DNA of 64,000 nt from Firmicutes bacterium UBA7523 (GCA_002479415.1 DLMZ01000055.1:75750-139749), one strand, 5' to 3'. Positions 43,848 to 52,249 are shown, counted from the first letter of the stretch. Notes: generated by a model from the letters alone, not told the origin. Made by a program: numbers and translations.

Positions 43848-44667
43848 AATGCAGCTCAATGCGTCTGGCAGTTACCTGGATTGTATGGATAGTGAAGCCG
43901 GTAATATGCTCCAGAGAGCTTTTTACGGTGCGCTGTACGTTTTGGAGTACAAGGGGAATAATTTCCCCATAAAAAATATTTACTTCTATTTGTAACGATG
44001 CGCCGTCCGGTTTGGATATGACCTCTACTTTTCCTACACGCGATATGCCCTGTGTTTTAGCAGCAACATAGGAAACTATTTGAATAATGGCAGCCTCGGC
44101 AATAAAAAAGTTTCCCAGAGAATTAAAGATTGGACGGACAATAGAACGTTCAATAACGACTTTTCGTTCATCTTCACGATGGCTTTTCCCCCAAAAGGAA
44201 CGTAATGGGTCGACGAGGTAGCCGGGGAAATCTTTTTTTATGGCAAAAGTTGGGATAGGAATAACATGCCTGTTTTCTTTATTGCGCATCTCAAGTGCTT
44301 TACTTATGGCACGGGGAGAAGCAATTTCCTCAATTTTAATTATCCTCTCTGGCGGAGGGAGTTCAAGCCGCTGAGCGATGCGATAAACCATTTTATCAGA
44401 GGTTCCGAGGATTAAGACTTTTTCGGCTCCCGATGCGGCAATCTCTGCTTTGACTTCGGATGCATGCTTATCGTCATGGAATACTGCGCGTTTTACGGCA
44501 CCTATTCTGGTGGTTTCCCGTTTAGCAGATTTTCCGGCCAAAACAGAACAGCCTTGTATTAGCAGCCCATCGTCAACAATGAGATTGATATGGTATTTAA
44601 AAGCCAGGTAGGAAGCTCTGTGAGATTTTCCCGTTCCGCTTGCCCCAACTAAAGCGTAAACCTGCAT
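43846..44667 (-). CDS. P-loop NTPase fused to an Asp23/Gls24 domain
   Basis: This 273-residue protein combines an N-terminal P-loop (ALVGASGTGKSHRA, residue 6 on) with further nucleotide-binding-like segments (VLILGTSDKM), and a C-terminal Asp23/Gls24 envelope-stress domain (about residues 165-268: VRPIFNSLGNFFIAEAAIIQI, IEVNIFYGEIIPLVLQNVQ, ITGFTIHTIQV). Gls24 domains normally occur alone in Firmicutes envelope proteins. The fusion therefore suggests an ATP/GTP-controlled envelope or membrane-associated function, which is inference. It is convergent with fdhD and has no operon partner. Confidence 0.8.
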   Translation of the reverse strand: MQVYALVGASGTGKSHRASYLAFKYHINLIVDDGLLIQGCSVLAGKSAKRETTRIGAVKRAVFHDDKHASEVKAEIAASGAEKVLILGTSDKMVYRIAQRLELPPPERIIKIEEIASPRAISKALEMRNKENRHVIPIPTFAIKKDFPGYLVDPLRSFWGKSHREDERKVVIERSIVRPIFNSLGNFFIAEAAIIQIVSYVAAKTQGISRVGKVEVISKPDGASLQIEVNIFYGEIIPLVLQNVQRTVKSSLEHITGFTIHTIQVTARRIELH

Positions 44668-44735
44668 TTATTCCCCTCCGGCAAAAGTGTTATTGAAAAA
44701 TATTATAACATAGGATTAGCATTATACCAAGGATG

Positions 44736-44933
44736 AAGAGCAAATATGTCTTTGCTCTTAGGCTTTAGACAATGCCTAAATTCCTATAGGCCGTTCAAAA
44801 AAGATGCAGTGCGCGGAGCAAACAACCCCGACACCGCAGGCGTATTTAATGTACGTCGAGGATGTCGGGGTTGAGCAGCAACAAAGCAATGCGCTTTTTT
44901 CAACGGGCTAAGAGCAAAGGATTATTTGCTCTT
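44736..44933. repeat. 198-base nested palindromic element
   Basis: The outer 26-base terminal inverted repeats (44736-44761 and 44908-44933) match at 23 positions; each is itself a small hairpin (AAGAGCAAA/TTTGCTCTT). A second inverted pair lies inside (44788-44803 with 44894-44909, GTTCAAAAAAG-type) and a third at the centre (CAACCCC 44823-44829 with GGGGTTG 44867-44873). It is non-coding and resembles a MITE-like or cruciform element. Together with the promoter at 44957 it accounts for the gap 44668-45050. Confidence 0.82.
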
Positions 44934-44956
44934 GCATGAATTATTCGTTGATGATA

Positions 44957-44986
44957 TTGTCAAATATAACTAAGAAAGGTTATAAT
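44957..44986 (+). promoter_or_regulatory. Sigma-A promoter for the carboxyltransferase gene
   Basis: TTGTCA (44957-44962), an 18-base spacer and TATAAT (44981-44986), 65 bases before the start codon. Confidence 0.68.
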
Positions 44987-45050
44987 CACAGAGTAGGAAG
45001 TGGTAAATACATATTGAACTGTGTAAACGTGAAGATTAGGAGGGCTATAC

Positions 45051-46592
45051 ATGGAAGACAAATTAAAATTATTGCATGAACGCAGAGCACTTGTAGAAAA
45101 GGGCGGCGGAGAGAAAAGAATCTCCGACCAACATAATAAAGGGAAGCAAACGGCCAGGGAGCGCATCCAGTCATTAATGGATCCCGGCAGTTTTACCGAA
45201 TTGGATGTTTTTGTGCAAACAGGTTTGGATGACGCTGATGAGGTAGGGTTTAACAACCCAGGAGAAGGAGTGGTAACCGGATTCGGGACTATTGCCGGCC
45301 GCCCAGTTTATATCTATGCTCAGGATTTCACCGTAGCAGGCGGTTCCCTTGGGGAAATGCATGCTGCAAAAATCTGCAAAGTAATGGATATGGCAATGAA
45401 AACAGGTGCTCCTTGTATCGGCTTGAACGATTCCGGCGGTGCGCGGATTCAGGAAGGCGTAAAAGCACTTAACGGGTACGGTGAAATCTTTTTCCGCAAT
45501 ACTATTGCCTCCGGTGTTATTCCACAAATATCCGTAATTATGGGGCCATGTGCCGGTGGAGCAGTCTACTCTCCAGCTATTACCGATTTTGTTTTCATGG
45601 TTGAGAACACCAGCCAAATGTTTATTACCGGACCTCAGGTAATTAAGGCGGTAACCGGCGAAGAAGTTTCTGCGGAAGCGCTGGGCGGAGCCCAAACTCA
45701 TAATCAGACCAGCGGTGTGGCCCATTTTAAGGCTGCTGATGAAGCTGATTGTTTGAATAAGCTAAAAGAGCTTCTTTCGTATCTGCCTGACAACAATCTG
45801 ACAGACGCGCCACTTGCTGAGACTCAGGAGCCTACTCTTGACGCTTCCGAGCTTGTTGGCTTAGTTCCAGATAACCCAAATAAACCATACGATGTTCGCG
45901 ATATTATCGCACGGATAGTAGATGGCAGCCGCTTTTTTGAAGTGCAAGAAGCCTTTGCTCAGAACGCAGTTATCGGCTTTGCCCGTCTTGGCGGCCGCTC
46001 GGTTGGTATTATTGCTAACCAAGCTAAGGTTATGGCTGGTTGCCTTGATATCGATTCCTCTGACAAGATTTCTCGTTTTGTCCGCTTCTGCGACTGCTTC
46101 AACATTCCTCTTATTACTTTTGTGGACGTGCCCGGGTACCTGCCAGGTGTCAATCAGGAATACGGCGGTATTATCCGTCATGGGGCGAAGTTGCTTTATG
46201 CCTACTCGGAGGCTACAGTGCCAAAAATCTCCGTGATTCTTCGCAAAGCATACGGCGGTTCCTATATTGCCATGAGTGCCCGCAGCCTTCGCGGTGATTT
46301 AGCATTAGCTTGGCCCACGGCAGAAATCGCCGTTATGGGGCCGGAAGGCGCGGCCAATATCGTCTTCCGTAAAGAGATTGACGCCGCCGCAGACTCTGCC
46401 GCAGAACGGGCGAGCCGCGTCCAGCAATACCGCGATAAGTATTCTAATCCCTATATTGCAGCATCCCATGGTTGGGTGGACGATGTAATTGACCCTCGTG
46501 AAACTAGAAGGTATTTACTTAACGGGTTGGCAATGCTGGCCAATAAGCAGGAGGATAGACCGCGCAAAAAACACGGGAATATCCCCCTTTAA
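45051..46592 (+). CDS. Acyl-CoA carboxyltransferase (propionyl/methylmalonyl-CoA type)
   Basis: This 513-residue crotonase-fold carboxyltransferase transfers CO2 between biotin and an acyl-CoA. It has LNDSGGARIQEGVKAL, VIMGPCAGGAVYSPAITDF and the C-terminal VDVPGYLPGVNQEYGGIIRHGAK and KAYGGSYIAMS segments of the methylmalonyl-CoA decarboxylase alpha / 12S transcarboxylase / PccB group. AGGAGG precedes the ATG. No biotin carrier, sodium-pump subunit or methylmalonyl-CoA mutase is adjacent, so partners must lie elsewhere and the direction of reaction is open. Confidence 0.92.
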   Translation: MEDKLKLLHERRALVEKGGGEKRISDQHNKGKQTARERIQSLMDPGSFTELDVFVQTGLDDADEVGFNNPGEGVVTGFGTIAGRPVYIYAQDFTVAGGSLGEMHAAKICKVMDMAMKTGAPCIGLNDSGGARIQEGVKALNGYGEIFFRNTIASGVIPQISVIMGPCAGGAVYSPAITDFVFMVENTSQMFITGPQVIKAVTGEEVSAEALGGAQTHNQTSGVAHFKAADEADCLNKLKELLSYLPDNNLTDAPLAETQEPTLDASELVGLVPDNPNKPYDVRDIIARIVDGSRFFEVQEAFAQNAVIGFARLGGRSVGIIANQAKVMAGCLDIDSSDKISRFVRFCDCFNIPLITFVDVPGYLPGVNQEYGGIIRHGAKLLYAYSEATVPKISVILRKAYGGSYIAMSARSLRGDLALAWPTAEIAVMGPEGAANIVFRKEIDAAADSAAERASRVQQYRDKYSNPYIAASHGWVDDVIDPRETRRYLLNGLAMLANKQEDRPRKKHGNIPL

Positions 46593-46615
46593 TAAAACAT
46601 TGCCTTGTTATTGCA

Positions 46616-46663
46616 CAACCCCGACATCCTCCGCGTATACTGATACGCCTGGATGCGGGGTTG
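46616..46663. repeat. Palindromic repeat with CAACCCC/GGGGTTG ends
   Basis: A 48-base palindrome with arms CAACCCCGACATCC and GGATGCGGGGTTG and the centre GCGTAT/ATACGC. It shares the CAACCCCGACA core with the element at 44823 and a T-rich 3' flank, so it may also end transcription of the carboxyltransferase gene. Confidence 0.75.
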
Positions 46664-46707
46664 TTTGTTTTCATATTGACTGCAATTTTATGATTAGCTG
46701 TTGCTGC

Positions 46708-46735
46708 AAAAAAAAACCATCCCTTACGGGATGGT
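46708..46735 (-). terminator. Terminator for the Ig-like protein gene
   Basis: An 8-bp perfect stem (ACCATCCC/GGGATGGT) that, read leftwards, is followed by a run of T residues. Confidence 0.85.
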
Positions 46736-46750
46736 CAAATAGTTATAGAA

Positions 46751-47116
46751 TTAATCCACCATTACACTTGCCAGTGTCTGTCCCCTTTGTTCATTGTTTC
46801 GAACAGTAACGCCATAAACATATACTCCTCTTTTCCATGTTTCTGAGGAAATTGGGACAACGCTAACATTATAAAGCCCGGCGGGACCTCCCGCTACATG
46901 TTGAATTCTAACTGATGCTCCACACGGAGCTACTACCATCGCAGCTATTTCGAAGTTACTTGCTTTTAGCCCTGTAACAGGAGCGCCGTTAACATCGGTT
47001 ACAGAAACAACAATGTATGTAGGCATCCCGTTACCCGGTGCCGCAATGGCATCCTCCGCTATAGCTGTGACATTAAGCCTGTTTGCACCCACTACCTTAC
47101 CACCAAAGATTGACAA
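46751..47116 (-). CDS. Small Ig-like beta-sandwich protein of unknown function
   Basis: This 121-residue protein has alternating beta-strand sequence with an invasin/Ig-like pattern (IVVSVTDVNGAPVTGLKASNF, given in part) and repeated aromatic-Gly turns (GLYNVSVVPI, RGVYVYGVTV). No signal peptide or membrane segment is visible. I start at the TTG at 47116, eight bases after a strong AGGAGG, rather than at the GTG at 47125 which overlaps that site. It has its own terminator. Its function is unknown. Confidence 0.68.
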   Translation of the reverse strand: MSIFGGKVVGANRLNVTAIAEDAIAAPGNGMPTYIVVSVTDVNGAPVTGLKASNFEIAAMVVAPCGASVRIQHVAGGPAGLYNVSVVPISSETWKRGVYVYGVTVRNNEQRGQTLASVMVD

Positions 47117-47364
47117 TATGTGCACCTCCTTTCTTTATATTATAAAAGCTCTCGGAAAACCGAGCGCATTTTTAAAGGCTCAAGTCGGACGAAGGAAATA
47201 TGTAGCAGTATAATAATTTGCTTCGAGGAAACATTTTCTATATTGTATCATTTTCGTAACAAGATTACTACTTTTATATAACGCATATATATTCATATCT
47301 AGTACAATACTTGATAAAGCTTTAATATTTTTTCCAGAAAGCTTATCTTTTTTTTACATAGTTA

Positions 47365-47393
47365 TTGACTTTTATTTTTAACGGTGATAATCT
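47365..47393 (+). promoter_or_regulatory. Promoter for the arg operon T-box leader
   Basis: TTGACT (47365-47370), a 17-base spacer and TAATCT (47388-47393), placing the RNA start near 47400, just before the first T-box helix. Bases 47117-47360 are AT-rich with nothing else seen. Confidence 0.58.
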
Positions 47394-47419
47394 ATATGGT
47401 AAGTTATAATAATTAAGGT

Positions 47420-47655
47420 AATGATGGGGAGAGTAAGCGTACCGGAAGGTAAAGCGAGCCGGGGGCGGTGGAAGCCCGGCACGGAACGTATGCCCAAGCG
47501 CACCCCTGAACTGCGTGCCAAACGGTTATGCTTAGTAGGCCACGCCGGGTTAGCCCGTTAAAGCAGCCGTTGAAAACGGGTTAAGTGGGTCTTTTGACCA
47601 ATGAAGGTGGTACCGCGAGAGTCTCTCGTCCTTTTAGGATGGAGAGGTTTTTTTT
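47420..47655 (+). promoter_or_regulatory. T-box riboswitch, arginine specifier
   Basis: The leader senses uncharged tRNA. Stem I starts with GGGGAGAGTA (AGTA motif); GCGTAC pairs with GTATGC; CCCC closes the base. This leaves a specifier loop CCAAG-CGC-A, in which CGC (47499-47501) is an arginine codon followed by a purine. The T-box sequence AAGGTGGTACCGCG lies at 47604-47617, and a terminator (CTCTC..TCC with GGA..GAGAG, then T8) at 47623-47655. Uncharged tRNA-Arg should stabilise the antiterminator and allow arg expression. Confidence 0.93.
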
Positions 47656-47704
47656 GTTTTTTAAAAGATTAACTGTATAATGCAATTAAAGGAAGGTGTT
47701 GTTT

Positions 47705-48718
47705 ATGCTAAAAGCGGCTATTGTGGGGGCAACAGGTTACACGGGAAGGGAGTTAGCCCAAATACTTGTACGCCATCCTCACATACAACCATTTTATCTT
47801 ACATCGGAGAGCTTTGCCGGTCAGCGGTTTGATGAGATATATCCCCAATTTCGCTCTGTTTTGGAGCTGCCTTTGGATAAGCTGGATTACTCTTATCTAG
47901 ATAAATGTGACTTTATTTTTAGCGCATTGCCTCACGGTTTGTCTATGGAAGTTGTGCCCCGTTTACTGGAGACAGGCAAGAAGGTGGTAGACTTAAGCGG
48001 TGATTTCCGCTTAAAGGATGTTGCTTTATATCCAGAGTGGTACGGCTATCCGCATAAAGCGGAAAGCTTGGTGGCGGATAGTGTCTACGGCTTGCCCGAA
48101 TATAACCGTCAAGCTATTAAAAATGCAATATTAGTAGCAAACCCGGGTTGTTATCCTACCAGTGTGTTATTACCTTTAAAGCCTTTATTGGCTGCGGGGG
48201 CTATTGATACTGAAGATATTATTGTCGATGCCAAATCCGGGGTTTCCGGCGCTGGACGCTCTCCTAAGCTGCCTTTCCATTTTCCCGAATGCACGGAGAA
48301 TTTTAAAGCGTATAAAGTGGCAGGGCATCAGCACACACCGGAGATTGAACAGGAGCTTTCAAGTGTTGCGGGGCAACAGGTAGTACTAACTTTTACACCC
48401 CATTTAATTCCTATGATTCGCGGTATTCTCTCAACAATCTATCTGAGAGTTAAAGTTGATGTGAATGAGGAAGCTCTGTGGAATATTTACGAAGAGTTTT
48501 ACGGCAACGAGCCATTTGTCCGGCTTTGCCGTGAATTGCCGGAAACTAAGTTTGTCAGCGGCAGTAATTTTTGCGATATATCTTTCCGGCTTGATAAGAG
48601 GTCAAAAAGATTAATAGTTGTTTCTGCCATTGACAACCTGGTTAAAGGGGCCGCCGGCCAGGCGGTACAGAATATGAATATTATGCAGGGATGGCCTGAA
48701 ACGGCCGGACTATTATAA
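47705..48718 (+). CDS. argC: N-acetyl-gamma-glutamyl-phosphate reductase
   Basis: ArgC reduces N-acetylglutamyl phosphate to the semialdehyde, the third step of arginine synthesis. The 337-residue enzyme has the NADP-binding IVGATGYTGRELAQIL, the catalytic Cys in VANPGCYPTS, and HRHTPEIEQ-like GHQHTPEIEQEL. The ATG at 47705 is eight bases after GGAAGG; the earlier in-frame GTG at 47696 overlaps that site. It is the first structural gene behind the arginine T-box. Confidence 0.96.
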   Translation: MLKAAIVGATGYTGRELAQILVRHPHIQPFYLTSESFAGQRFDEIYPQFRSVLELPLDKLDYSYLDKCDFIFSALPHGLSMEVVPRLLETGKKVVDLSGDFRLKDVALYPEWYGYPHKAESLVADSVYGLPEYNRQAIKNAILVANPGCYPTSVLLPLKPLLAAGAIDTEDIIVDAKSGVSGAGRSPKLPFHFPECTENFKAYKVAGHQHTPEIEQELSSVAGQQVVLTFTPHLIPMIRGILSTIYLRVKVDVNEEALWNIYEEFYGNEPFVRLCRELPETKFVSGSNFCDISFRLDKRSKRLIVVSAIDNLVKGAAGQAVQNMNIMQGWPETAGLL

Positions 48719-48731
48719 GGGGGCAATACCA

Positions 48732-49937
48732 ATGAAATTTCAACATATTAGCGGTGGTGTCACGGCAGCCAAAGGATTCACTGCCGCCGGCATACACTGT
48801 GGCATAAAGAAAAGCAAAAAAGACTTATCGCTGATTCTTTCGGAGGTTCCGGCAGTTGCGGCCGGTGCTTATACAAAAAACCGCTTCCAGGCTGCACCGG
48901 TAATAGTTACTAAAGAGCACGTGAGTAGCGGTTCTGCCAGAGCCATAATTTGCAACAGCGGCAACGCCAACGCCTGCACTGGAGAACAGGGGATTCTGGA
49001 CGCCAAGCGTATGGCTGAATTGACCGCCGAAGTATTGAATATTAAGATTGACGATGTCGTTGTTTCTTCCACCGGTGTCATTGGCGAGTACTTACCGATG
49101 GATGCAGTGGAGACAGGAATCCGGGATATTGCGGCTAAGCTTTCCACGCAGGGCGGTCATGATGCGGCCGAAGCAATTATGACTACAGATTTAGTCAGTA
49201 AGGAAACGGCGTATACTTTGGAAGTTGAAGGGAAAACAGTGACTGTAGGCGGTATGGCCAAAGGTTCGGGGATGATTCACCCCAATATGGCTACCATGCT
49301 GGCGTTTATTACCACCGATATTTGCATTAGTCCAGAGCTGCTGCAGAAAGCGTTAACATACACTGTTGAACGTTCTTATAATTTGATTACAGTGGACGGT
49401 GATACCAGTACAAATGATATGGTTATAGTTCTGGCTAACGGCGCCTCTGGGAATAGTATTATTACTGAAGAGAACGAAGACTATCATTGGTTTGTTACGG
49501 TTTTGCAGAAAGTAAATACCGAGCTGTCACAAATGATAGTCAGGGACGGTGAAGGAGCTACCAAGTTTCTTGAGGTTACTGTAAAAAACGCAGCTTCTTT
49601 TATTGACGGAAAGAGCTTGGCCATGGGAATTTTAGGGTCCAATCTGGTAAAGACCGCTTTTTTCGGAGAAGACGCTAACTGGGGGAGAATTGTTTCGTCC
49701 ATGGGTCAGACAGATGTGGAGTTTTTCCCGGAGCGGGTTGATGTTTTTCTCGGTGATTTGCAGGTAACACAAAACGGCCAAGGCCTGCGCTTTGATGAAG
49801 AGTACGCAAAAAAGATTTTGCAGGAGAAAGATATTAAGATTACTGTTGATATAAAGATGGGTGATGAGTCGGTAACTGCTTGGGGCGCGGATTTGAGTCA
49901 TAATTATGTGACCATCAATGCGAGCTATCGAAGCTAA
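48732..49937 (+). CDS. argJ: Glutamate N-acetyltransferase / amino-acid acetyltransferase
   Basis: ArgJ moves acetyl from N-acetylornithine to glutamate and, in the bifunctional form, also uses acetyl-CoA. The 401-residue precursor has the autocleavage motif in KGSGMIHPNMATMLAFIT, where the Thr becomes the new N-terminal nucleophile. The segments STTGVIGEYLPMD-like (SSTGVIGEYLPMD) and EDANWGRI are family signatures. With no argA nearby, the bifunctional role is likely but inferred. It follows argC by 13 bases; a palindromic repeat separates it from argB. Confidence 0.95.
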   Translation: MKFQHISGGVTAAKGFTAAGIHCGIKKSKKDLSLILSEVPAVAAGAYTKNRFQAAPVIVTKEHVSSGSARAIICNSGNANACTGEQGILDAKRMAELTAEVLNIKIDDVVVSSTGVIGEYLPMDAVETGIRDIAAKLSTQGGHDAAEAIMTTDLVSKETAYTLEVEGKTVTVGGMAKGSGMIHPNMATMLAFITTDICISPELLQKALTYTVERSYNLITVDGDTSTNDMVIVLANGASGNSIITEENEDYHWFVTVLQKVNTELSQMIVRDGEGATKFLEVTVKNAASFIDGKSLAMGILGSNLVKTAFFGEDANWGRIVSSMGQTDVEFFPERVDVFLGDLQVTQNGQGLRFDEEYAKKILQEKDIKITVDIKMGDESVTAWGADLSHNYVTINASYRS

Positions 49938-49942
49938 GCGGG

Positions 49943-50068
49943 GGGCGGCTGTTGAAAAAGCGCCATCTGCTTCGTTGCTCCGGCGACTGCTCGCGTCAAC
50001 GTATATTAAATACGCCTCCGCTCGCAGTCTTAGTCGCGTCTCGCATCTAGCACTTTTTGAACAGCCGC
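49943..50068. repeat. Palindromic MITE-like repeat between argJ and argB
   Basis: Terminal inverted repeats GGCGGCTGTTGAAAAAGCG and, on the other side, its near-complement ending CAGCCGCC (about 19 of 21 positions match), with an ATATTAAATACG-type centre. The GTT(G/C)AAAAAG edge is shared with the inner repeat of the 44736 element. Confidence 0.85.
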
Positions 50069-50070
50069 CT

Positions 50071-50131
50071 GGTTGTTGAAAAGCGCCATCTGCTTCGTTG
50101 CTCCGGCGACTGCTCGCGTCAACGTATATTA
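50071..50131. repeat. Second, truncated copy of the same repeat
   Basis: About 60 bases repeat the left half of the preceding element with one A missing, ending at the ACGTATATTAA centre. It lies about 20 bases upstream of the argB start codon. Confidence 0.88.
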
Positions 50132-50156
50132 ATTTTTAATTCTAGGGGGGATTGGG

Positions 50157-51050
50157 TTGACTAAGGAAATGAAAGAGTTGATTGCCAAGGCGGAAGTGTT
50201 GATTGAGTCGCTTCCTTACTTGCGCACTTTTGCTGATAAAACGTTTGTTATTAAGTATGGCGGTCAGGCTATGGTTTCGGGAGAATTAAAGAAATCGGTG
50301 ATGATGGATATTATTCTGCTAAAATATATCGGCATTAATCCGATTGTTGTTCATGGCGGTGGCGCAGAAGTAACGCATCTGATGGAGCGGTTAGGTAAAA
50401 AGGCTGTGTTTGTTAACGGTCTTCGTGTTACAGATAAAGAAACAATGGATATTGTTGAGATGGTTCTGGTCGGCAAGGTAAATAAAGAAATCGTAACTCT
50501 CGTAAATCAGTTTGGCGGTAAGGGTGTAGGATTAAGCGGCAAGGACTCCAACTTATTGGTAGGCTGCCGCAGGCCTCCGGAGAAGGTAAACGGCAGCGGT
50601 CAGGTTATTGACCTAGGGTATGCGGGTGATATTACCCAAGTTAACCCTGGTGTTATTCATACATTAAGCGCCCAAGGTTATATCCCTATCATTTCTTCTG
50701 TGGGAGTAGGGCCGGAGGGTGAAAGCCTCAATATTAATGCGGATCATGTGGCCGGAGAATTGGCGGCGGCTTTATCGGCGGAGAAACTGATATTGCTAAC
50801 CGATGTGGAAGGTATTTTTTCTGATCCGTCCGATCCGCAATCTTTAATTTCATCGTTGCCTAAGGAAAAGGCGCTGGCTATGATAGAAGAGGGCAAAATT
50901 AATAAAGGGATGATTCCGAAGGTTGAGGCCTGCCTCACGGCTCTGGAGAGTGATGTTAAGCGTACACATATTATCGACGGACGCTTGCCGCACTCGTTAC
51001 TTTTGGAGATTTTCACGGATCATGGTATCGGTACTATGGTTACCGGATAG
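50157..51050 (+). CDS. argB: Acetylglutamate kinase
   Basis: ArgB phosphorylates N-acetylglutamate, usually the arginine-feedback step. The 297-residue amino-acid kinase has FVIKYGGQAM, VVHGGGAEVTHLMERLG, KLILLTDVEGI and GGMIPK-like KGMIPKVEACL. The N-terminal helix (LIAKAEVLIESLPYLRTF) is of the kind found in arginine-sensitive hexameric enzymes. The start is TTG with GGGGGG upstream. argD follows 11 bases later. Confidence 0.95.
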   Translation: MTKEMKELIAKAEVLIESLPYLRTFADKTFVIKYGGQAMVSGELKKSVMMDIILLKYIGINPIVVHGGGAEVTHLMERLGKKAVFVNGLRVTDKETMDIVEMVLVGKVNKEIVTLVNQFGGKGVGLSGKDSNLLVGCRRPPEKVNGSGQVIDLGYAGDITQVNPGVIHTLSAQGYIPIISSVGVGPEGESLNINADHVAGELAAALSAEKLILLTDVEGIFSDPSDPQSLISSLPKEKALAMIEEGKINKGMIPKVEACLTALESDVKRTHIIDGRLPHSLLLEIFTDHGIGTMVTG

Positions 51051-51061
51051 GAGGCTGTAAA

Positions 51062-52249
51062 ATGAGCGTTAAATCGTTGGAGAAACAATATATTATTAAT
51101 ACTTATAACCGTCAGCCTGAGAGCACCCTTTCTCTAAAGAGAGGCGAAGGTGTTTATGTTTGGGATGATGGGGGAAATCGTTATCTTGACTTTGTAAGCG
51201 GGCTGGCTGTAAATAATTTAGGCCATTGTCATCCTAAAGTTGTGGAAGCAATCAGTTCCCAGGCGCAAAAGCTGATGCATACATCAAACCTGTATTACAC
51301 GGAGCCGCAGGCTCGTTTGGCAGAGACGCTGGTAAATCATACCCCGGCGGATAAAGTTTTTTTCTGCAACAGCGGCGCTGAGGCAAACGAAGCGGCAATT
51401 AAGTTGGCAAGAAAGTTTGGCAAACAGAACCGTGGTGAGAGAGCACATGAGATTATTACTGCTGAACGTTCTTTTCATGGGCGCACTTTAGCTGCTGTTA
51501 CTGCTACAGGCCAGCCGAAGTACCATCAAGGGTTTGAACCCATGGTTAGTGGTTTTTGCTATGGTAAGTTTAACGACCTAGATTCCTTTGCCGCTTTGGT
51601 AAACGAAAACACATGTGCCATTTTAGTAGAGCCTGTTCAAGGCGAGGGCGGAGTTTATCCTGCGTCTCACGAATTTTTGGCCGGCTTGCGGAAGTTGTGC
51701 GATGAGCATAAATTGCTGTTGGTTTTTGACGAAGTCCAATGTGGTATTGGGCGGACAGGTAAGCTTTTAGCTTGGGAGCATTATGGTGTGGAGCCTGATG
51801 TTTACACGTTGGCAAAAGGGTTAGGGGGCGGATTGCCTATCGGGGTAATGGCTGCCCGCGGTGCGGCGGCAGATGTTCTTGTGCCTGGTGACCATGCTTC
51901 TACTTTTGGCGGCAATCCGGTGGTTTGTGCTGCAGCTAATGCTGTGCTGCAAGAAATCCTTGACAATCAGTTTTTAGCGCAGGTCGAGCAACTAGGGCAG
52001 TATTTTAAAGGAAAGCTGAAGGAGCTTGATAATCCTGGAGTGGTGGATATCCGGGGGCTTGGTCTGATGATAGGTATGGAAATTAATGGGGACGGAGCCG
52101 CAGTGGTTAAGGCTTGCCAGGAAAAGGGCCTGCTGATTAATTGTATCGGCGGTAAGACATTGCGTTTTCTCCCGCCTTTGGTGCTGGATGAAGAACATAT
52201 TGACATTGCCGTTACGGTTTTGCAAAAAGCGCTGCAAGAGTGCTTATAA
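51062..52249 (+). CDS. argD: Acetylornithine aminotransferase
   Basis: ArgD is a class III PLP transaminase that makes N-acetylornithine from the semialdehyde. The 395-residue enzyme has FFCNSGAEANEAAIKLARK, LVFDEVQCGIGRTGKLLA and the PLP lysine in TLAKGLGGGLPIGVM. Its position between argB and argF supports the arginine role over other class III activities. The gap of 163 bases before argF shows no clear promoter. Confidence 0.95.
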   Translation: MSVKSLEKQYIINTYNRQPESTLSLKRGEGVYVWDDGGNRYLDFVSGLAVNNLGHCHPKVVEAISSQAQKLMHTSNLYYTEPQARLAETLVNHTPADKVFFCNSGAEANEAAIKLARKFGKQNRGERAHEIITAERSFHGRTLAAVTATGQPKYHQGFEPMVSGFCYGKFNDLDSFAALVNENTCAILVEPVQGEGGVYPASHEFLAGLRKLCDEHKLLLVFDEVQCGIGRTGKLLAWEHYGVEPDVYTLAKGLGGGLPIGVMAARGAAADVLVPGDHASTFGGNPVVCAAANAVLQEILDNQFLAQVEQLGQYFKGKLKELDNPGVVDIRGLGLMIGMEINGDGAAVVKACQEKGLLINCIGGKTLRFLPPLVLDEEHIDIAVTVLQKALQECL

